In this document: piece after piece, positions 5,276-9,177 of the stretch
How the letters are laid out: the number at the start of each line of letters is the position of its first letter
Numbering within the stretch: the stretch's first letter is position 1
Source: Clostridia bacterium
GTDB lineage: Bacteria > Bacillota > Clostridia > Christensenellales > CAG-917
Direction: 5' to 3'
Length of the DNA stretch: 9,177 bases
Assembly: GCA_017507205.1 (NCBI GenBank)
Contig: JAFWBH010000083.1
Coordinates: forward strand, 1-9,177
Notes under the pieces: model-generated
What the model saw: only the letters and a program-made list of their open reading frames with translations
Told to the model about the DNA's origin: nothing
The model's database searches: none
Made by a program: the position numbers and the translations under genes

Positions 5276-7466
5276 CGTTTATTAAATTGATGAGCAAGGA
5301 GTATCTTCTTGCAGTCTTGTTGTTTCTCACCATATTTCCAACGGTGGCTCTGCTTCCTGCAATGACCACCATTTTCTTTGCTCTTGTCACTGCTGTATAC
5401 AAGAGGTTTCTTGATTGAAGCATATAGTTTGCATCCAACGCAATGACCACATTGTCAAACTCACTGCCCTGTGATTTGTGGATGGTGACAGCATATGCAA
5501 GTGCCATCTGTTCGGCGTCTGCATATTGCAAAACAGACACTTTATCACCATCAAAACGCACTGTAAACTGCATAAGTTGCATATTGATGCTTTCAATGAC
5601 GCCTATGTCGCCATTGTATACACCCATGCCTCTTTCAACCTTGAAGCCATCAACCATAGTCCATTCAAGCTGATAGTTGTTCTGCATCTGCATTACCTTG
5701 TCACCCTCTCTGAAAAGGAACTCGCCATGTCTAAATTCCTTCTTGTCCTTGGAGGGTGGGTTGAGGACTGATTGAAGATATCTGTTGAGATTGAAGATTC
5801 CTGCAGAGCCTCTCTTCATTGGGCAAAGAACTTGTATGTCGTCTGGTGTGACACCAAGATATTTTGGCAAGCGCTTGGTCACCAATTCAATGGTTGTCTT
5901 GGCAATCTCCTCTGCACTGCCCCTCTCCTCAAAGAAGAAATCCTTACTGCGATTGTCCATTATGGGCATAACGCCATTGTTGATCATATGGGCGTTGGTG
6001 ATGATGTGGCTATCCTCGTCCTGACGATAAATTTGTGTAAGATAACTGACAGGAAATTCTCCTGACGCAATCAAATCGCCAAGAACGTTGCCAGCACCAA
6101 CTGATGCAAGCTGATCCTTGTCGCCAACCATAATGAGCCTTGCTCCGTTGTTGATTGCCTTCACAAGTGCGTTGAACACATATTCGTCAACCATACTCAT
6201 CTCGTCAACGATGACCACGTCAACGGGGAGCCTTGTTTGGTCATTGTAGGTGAAGAAGCCCTTGCCATCCTTATAGTCAAGGTCAAGAAGGCGATGTATT
6301 GTCTTTGCTTCAACACCTGTTGCCTCAGAAAGACGCTTTGCTGCTCTTCCTGTGGGTGCGCACAAGGTCACTCTTTGGTTTAAGTTTTTGAACAAGTGCA
6401 ATATACACTTGACAATGGTTGTTTTGCCAGTGCCGGGACCACCTGTCACGATCTGCACTCCATTCTCAATGGATGCCTTGACAGCCTCAATCTGCTTTTC
6501 GTGCAGTGTCAGCCCCACTTCCTTTTCAAAGGCACTGACAGCGTCAAGAACATCAACTCTAAAATCTGCTGCTCTTGATTGAATGTTGATGAGCCTACGA
6601 GCAATGCTTGACTCTGTGTCGTATTGGTGCTTGAGCATAATTGCAACATGCTCGCCTGTGTCATATCTCACCAGGTCGCCAAAAAGCACAAGATCATCAA
6701 CATTGTTGCGTATCCTCGCCTCTGGTTCGTCACAATCAAGGTTTAAAAGGTCAAAAGTGAGTCCAAGAAGCTCGTTTTCGGGCAAATACGTATGTCCAGC
6801 CTTGTTTGATGCTTCTTTAAGTGTGTAGATGATGCCAGCTGTAATACGATAGTCACTGTCCCTTGCAATGCCCAGCTCTGACGCAATTCTATCTGCCGTT
6901 GCAAAGCCTATTCCGTCAATATCATCAACGAGCATATAGGGATTTTTTCTGACAAAGTCCTCTGTCTTGTCCTCATAGACACGATAGATTTTGAGGGCCA
7001 TATTTATGGTTATGCCCAGCTCCTGCAAGAATACAATTGAATCCTGCATACGCATTATCTTGGTGTATTCAAGACCGAACTCCGTTGCTCTTCTCAATGA
7101 GATGCCACGGACCTTGCTCAGCTCAACAGGGTGACGCATCATTTCAAGAGAATTGACGCCAAATCTTTCAACAATAGCCTCGGCAGTGATAGGGCCAAGG
7201 CCGTGAATAAGACCACTGCCAAGAAATCTCTTTATGCCATCAACTCTTGAAGGTGCAGACACATAAACCTTGTCTGCAAAGAATTGTCTGCCATAGACGG
7301 TTTTTGTTTGGAATTTGCCCTCAACTCTGATGTTTTGACCTTCGCTTACGGGAGGAAAATTGCCTACAACAGTGTAGACACTATCGTCCATTCTCATATC
7401 AAGAACGGTGTAGCCAGTGTCCTCACTCCTGAATATTACGGTTTTAATTTCTCCACGAAGCTCCAT
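5259..7466 (-). CDS. recD2: RecD2-type ATP-dependent 5'-3' DNA helicase (SF1)
   Basis: This 735-residue stand-alone RecD paralogue is found in bacteria lacking RecBCD or with AddAB. RecD2 acts in DNA repair, replication fork processing and mismatch repair. Residues here are counted from the ATG at 7466. An N-terminal OB-like segment opens with RGEIKTVIFRSEDTGYTVL (4-22). It is followed by helix-hairpin-helix stretches around GLGPITAEAI (89-98) and GIGFATADRIASELG (185-199). The helicase core has Walker A GGPGTGKT (342-349), Walker B VVIVDEMSMV (417-426), GDKDQL (448-453), TIHKSQGSEF (661-670) and YTAVTRAKK (690-698). The frame stays open six codons further to a TTG at 7484, but the ATG at 7466 has AGGG about six bases upstream and fits the usual RecD2 start. 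A terminator precedes the gene, and no convincing promoter lies between the two, so readthrough from metK or a weak promoter must supply transcripts. The end overlaps comF. The stop is TAA. Confidence 0.96.
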   Translation of the reverse strand: MELRGEIKTVIFRSEDTGYTVLDMRMDDSVYTVVGNFPPVSEGQNIRVEGKFQTKTVYGRQFFADKVYVSAPSRVDGIKRFLGSGLIHGLGPITAEAIVERFGVNSLEMMRHPVELSKVRGISLRRATEFGLEYTKIMRMQDSIVFLQELGITINMALKIYRVYEDKTEDFVRKNPYMLVDDIDGIGFATADRIASELGIARDSDYRITAGIIYTLKEASNKAGHTYLPENELLGLTFDLLNLDCDEPEARIRNNVDDLVLFGDLVRYDTGEHVAIMLKHQYDTESSIARRLINIQSRAADFRVDVLDAVSAFEKEVGLTLHEKQIEAVKASIENGVQIVTGGPGTGKTTIVKCILHLFKNLNQRVTLCAPTGRAAKRLSEATGVEAKTIHRLLDLDYKDGKGFFTYNDQTRLPVDVVIVDEMSMVDEYVFNALVKAINNGARLIMVGDKDQLASVGAGNVLGDLIASGEFPVSYLTQIYRQDEDSHIITNAHMINNGVMPIMDNRSKDFFFEERGSAEEIAKTTIELVTKRLPKYLGVTPDDIQVLCPMKRGSAGIFNLNRYLQSVLNPPSKDKKEFRHGEFLFREGDKVMQMQNNYQLEWTMVDGFKVERGMGVYNGDIGVIESINMQLMQFTVRFDGDKVSVLQYADAEQMALAYAVTIHKSQGSEFDNVVIALDANYMLQSRNLLYTAVTRAKKMVVIAGSRATVGNMVRNNKTARRYSLLINLINDEING

Positions 7467-7524
7467 ATTGCCCTGCTTTGTCAAATTTTTGTGTAATTTT
7501 AAAGACCTTCACCTGTCTTTTTAT

Positions 7525-7558
7525 ATGAAAAAACAAGGTGAAACCCTTGTTTTTTCAT
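7525..7558 (-). terminator. A/T-flanked hairpin terminator between metK and recD2
   Basis: A perfect 14-bp inverted repeat pairs 7525-7538 with 7545-7558 around a 6-base loop. The core is CAAGG/CCTTG, flanked by six A on one side and six T on the other, so either strand would make a hairpin with a U-rich 3' arm. It begins 5 bases past the metK TGA stop. The geometry fits an intrinsic terminator usable in both directions. No plus-strand gene is present, so its relevant target is the rpoC-metK transcript. The GC core is short, so readthrough into recD2 is plausible. Confidence 0.75.
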
Positions 7559-7563
7559 TTGTG

Positions 7564-8742
7564 TCATATTCTTGAAAGTGCTTCCTTGATTTCTTCTACC
7601 TTGTCAAGTCTTTCCCAAGGGAAAATATTTCTTCCCAAGTGGCCATAGTTGGCGCTTGCACGATAAATGGGTCTATCTAAACCAAGCTTCTTTATGATTG
7701 CTCTAGGACGCAAATCAAAGACCTCATTGATGATGTCGACAATCTTGTCATCAGAGATGACACCTGTGCCATAGCTGTCAGCATAGACAGCCACAGGGTG
7801 TGACATGCAAATTGCGTATGCAACCTGCACCTCAAGACGTCTTGCAACACCTGCTGCAACAAGGTTTTTGCAGATGTATCTGGTCATATAAAGACCACTT
7901 CTGTCAACCTTGCTGGGATCCTTGCCACTGAGTGCGCCACCACCATGACGGCACATTCCACCGTATGTATCAACGATGATTTTTCTTCCTGTGACACCTG
8001 TGTCGCCCATGGGGCCACCAACAACAAATCTGCCAGTGGGATTGACGTAAATCTTTGTGTCATCATCAAAATACTCGCTGGGGATTGCCACCTTGATAAC
8101 CTTTTCAATGACATCTCTTTCAAGATCTGCCATGTCAACATCCTCTGAATGCTGTGATGAAACAACAATTGTGTCAACTCTTTCAGGCACTCCGTCAACG
8201 TATTCAACGGTCACCTGTGCCTTTCCGTCAGGACGAAGATAAGGAATTTCACCATTCTTTCTGGCTTCTGTAAGGCGAGCAGTAAGTGCGTGTGCAAGAA
8301 CAATGGGCAGAGGCATAAATTCCTCTGTTTCATCTGAAGCATAACCGAACATCATTCCTTGATCTCCTGCACCTTGACGTTCAAACTCATCCTCCTCGCT
8401 TTCGCTGTCAGTGGCTGAATTGACGCCTTGTGCAATGTCGGGAGATTGCTCATCAAGAGATGAGATGACTGCACAGGTCTTGTAATCAAAGCCAAGTGAG
8501 CTGTCGTCATAGCCAATATCCTTTATGACACCACGGACTATTGCAGGGATGTCAGAATAGTGGTCAGTTGTCACTTCGCCAAGGACCATAACCATACCTG
8601 TGGTTGCACAAACCTCAATGGCGACTCTTGCAGAGTTGTCCTCTGCATAGATGTCGTCAAGGATTGCATCTGCGATTTGGTCGCAGACCTTGTCAGGATG
8701 TCCTTCTGTTACGCTTTCAGAAGTAAAAAATCTTTTTTCCAT
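7564..8742 (-). CDS. metK: S-adenosylmethionine synthetase (methionine adenosyltransferase)
   Basis: MetK makes S-adenosylmethionine from ATP and L-methionine in the cytoplasm; it is the cell's main methyl-donor source. The 392-residue protein is full length. FTSESVTEGHPDKVCDQIAD (6-25) carries the first ATP/metal-binding residues, including His15 and Asp17. The first signature GAGDQGMMFGY (124-134) is intact. The second signature region reads GGGALSGKDPSKVDRS (267-282), with Leu271 (codon CTC) where the family pattern has Phe or Tyr. GRFVVGGPMGDTGVTGRKIIVDTYGG (237-262) and the C-terminal YGHLGR...FPWE are as expected. An acidic insert, SATDSESEEDEFER (109-122), precedes the first signature. 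The ATG comes only 4 bases after the rpoC stop with no visible Shine-Dalgarno, suggesting coupling to rpoC translation. There is no room for a SAM riboswitch in front. The stop is TGA. Confidence 0.98.
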   Translation of the reverse strand: MEKRFFTSESVTEGHPDKVCDQIADAILDDIYAEDNSARVAIEVCATTGMVMVLGEVTTDHYSDIPAIVRGVIKDIGYDDSSLGFDYKTCAVISSLDEQSPDIAQGVNSATDSESEEDEFERQGAGDQGMMFGYASDETEEFMPLPIVLAHALTARLTEARKNGEIPYLRPDGKAQVTVEYVDGVPERVDTIVVSSQHSEDVDMADLERDVIEKVIKVAIPSEYFDDDTKIYVNPTGRFVVGGPMGDTGVTGRKIIVDTYGGMCRHGGGALSGKDPSKVDRSGLYMTRYICKNLVAAGVARRLEVQVAYAICMSHPVAVYADSYGTGVISDDKIVDIINEVFDLRPRAIIKKLGLDRPIYRASANYGHLGRNIFPWERLDKVEEIKEALSRI

Positions 8743-8746
8743 AGTG

Positions 8747-9177
8747 TTAGATAATGTCTGTTTCAGTTGGTTCTGCAGGAACTGTTGTAATATCTTTGTA
8801 GATCTTCATGCCTGTGCCAGCAGGAATCAGCTTACCAATGATAACGTTTTCTTTAAGACCAATGAGGGGGTCAATCTTGTTCTTGATTGCTGCATCTGCA
8901 AGAACTCTTGTTGTTTCTTGGAAGGATGCTGCTGACAAGAATGATTCTGTTGCAAGAGCTGCCTTTGTGATGCCGAGAAGTGTTCTCTTGGCACTTGCAG
9001 GAACGCCACCTGCCTCCATTGCTTTTTCGTTTTCCTCTTCGTATGTGAAGATATCAACGAGTGTGCCGGGGAGCATTGATGTTGAGCCTTGTTCTTCAAT
9101 GCGGACCTTGCGGAGCATTTGACGAACGATGACTTCAATGTGTTTATCGTTGATTTCAACACCACTGAGGCGGTAGG
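8747..9177 (-). CDS. rpoC: DNA-directed RNA polymerase subunit beta', C-terminal part (partial)
   Basis: The last 142 or so codons of rpoC enter from the right edge; the start is outside the window. The translation begins YRLSGVEINDKHIEVIVRQM, the conserved beta' C-terminal stretch. It continues with LPGTLVDIF, the near-universal LLGITKAAL and FLSAASFQETTRVL segments, and GLKENVIIGKLIPAGTG. In beta' these lie near the jaw/clamp base and the omega contact. The protein ends in TETDII with a TAA stop at 8747-8749, a little shorter than B. subtilis beta', which has several more acidic residues. The next gene on the same strand is metK, 4 bases away, not the L7Ae/rpsL genes usual in Bacillota. Confidence 0.98.
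   Translation of the reverse strand, partial: YRLSGVEINDKHIEVIVRQMLRKVRIEEQGSTSMLPGTLVDIFTYEEENEKAMEAGGVPASAKRTLLGITKAALATESFLSAASFQETTRVLADAAIKNKIDPLIGLKENVIIGKLIPAGTGMKIYKDITTVPAEPTETDII

Noticed and set aside
7467..7484. TTG start for recD2 six codons upstream
   Set aside because: The nearest purine-rich ribosome binding sequence is about 18 bases away, whereas the ATG at 7466 has AGGG at normal spacing and gives the expected family N-terminus.
8743..8746. SAM riboswitch in front of metK
   Set aside because: Only four bases separate metK from rpoC, and the upstream sequence is conserved rpoC coding sequence.
1..9177. CRISPR array, defence island, insertion sequence, tRNA or rRNA
   Set aside because: No spaced direct repeats, transposase, cloverleaf or rRNA stretches were seen. 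The window is dense with conserved housekeeping genes.

Overview
The window is a run of core bacterial housekeeping genes, all transcribed from right to left (minus strand). It holds no mobile genes, CRISPR array, rRNA or tRNA. The gene set points to a Bacillota (Firmicutes) genome, probably a Clostridia-like anaerobe. The supporting signs are a YbxF-type L7Ae-family protein near rpoC, a secA-prfB pair, a RecD2 helicase with a ComF protein, moderate-to-low GC and AGGAGG-type ribosome binding sites on several genes. All three stop codons occur (TAA mostly, TGA in metK, TAG in the L7Ae gene), so the standard bacterial code is consistent. The taxonomic placement is inference.

Layout in order of transcription. 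The 3' end of rpoC (9177 to 8747) enters from the right edge. metK (SAM synthetase) follows after only 4 bases and ends at a long A/T-rich hairpin terminator (7525-7558). Next come recD2 (7466-5259), comF (5275-4493, overlapping the end of recD2), secA (4398-1762) and prfB (1749-646, 12 bases after secA). A strong intrinsic terminator at 549-581 closes this block. A 360-base gap (286-645) then holds that terminator, a small repeat-plus-hairpin element, and a well-formed promoter with a palindrome over its -35 box. That promoter drives a small L7Ae/L30e-family gene (285-16), which ends just inside the left edge.

The genes cover transcription (RpoC), methyl-donor supply (MetK), DNA repair (RecD2), a competence-type phosphoribosyltransferase (ComF), protein export (SecA) and translation termination (RF2). 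The common Bacillota order is rpoB-rpoC-L7Ae-rpsL-rpsG-fusA. Here five unrelated housekeeping genes lie between rpoC and the L7Ae gene, and that gene has its own promoter. comF-secA-prfB recalls the comF ... secA-prfB neighbourhood of Bacillus subtilis.

I found no undescribed system. The points most worth a second look are single-residue departures from family signatures in RF2 (SPF to SPY) and MetK (Phe to Leu in the second signature), an RF2 gene with no programmed frameshift, and several compact RNA or DNA hairpins at gene starts and in the intergenic gap.
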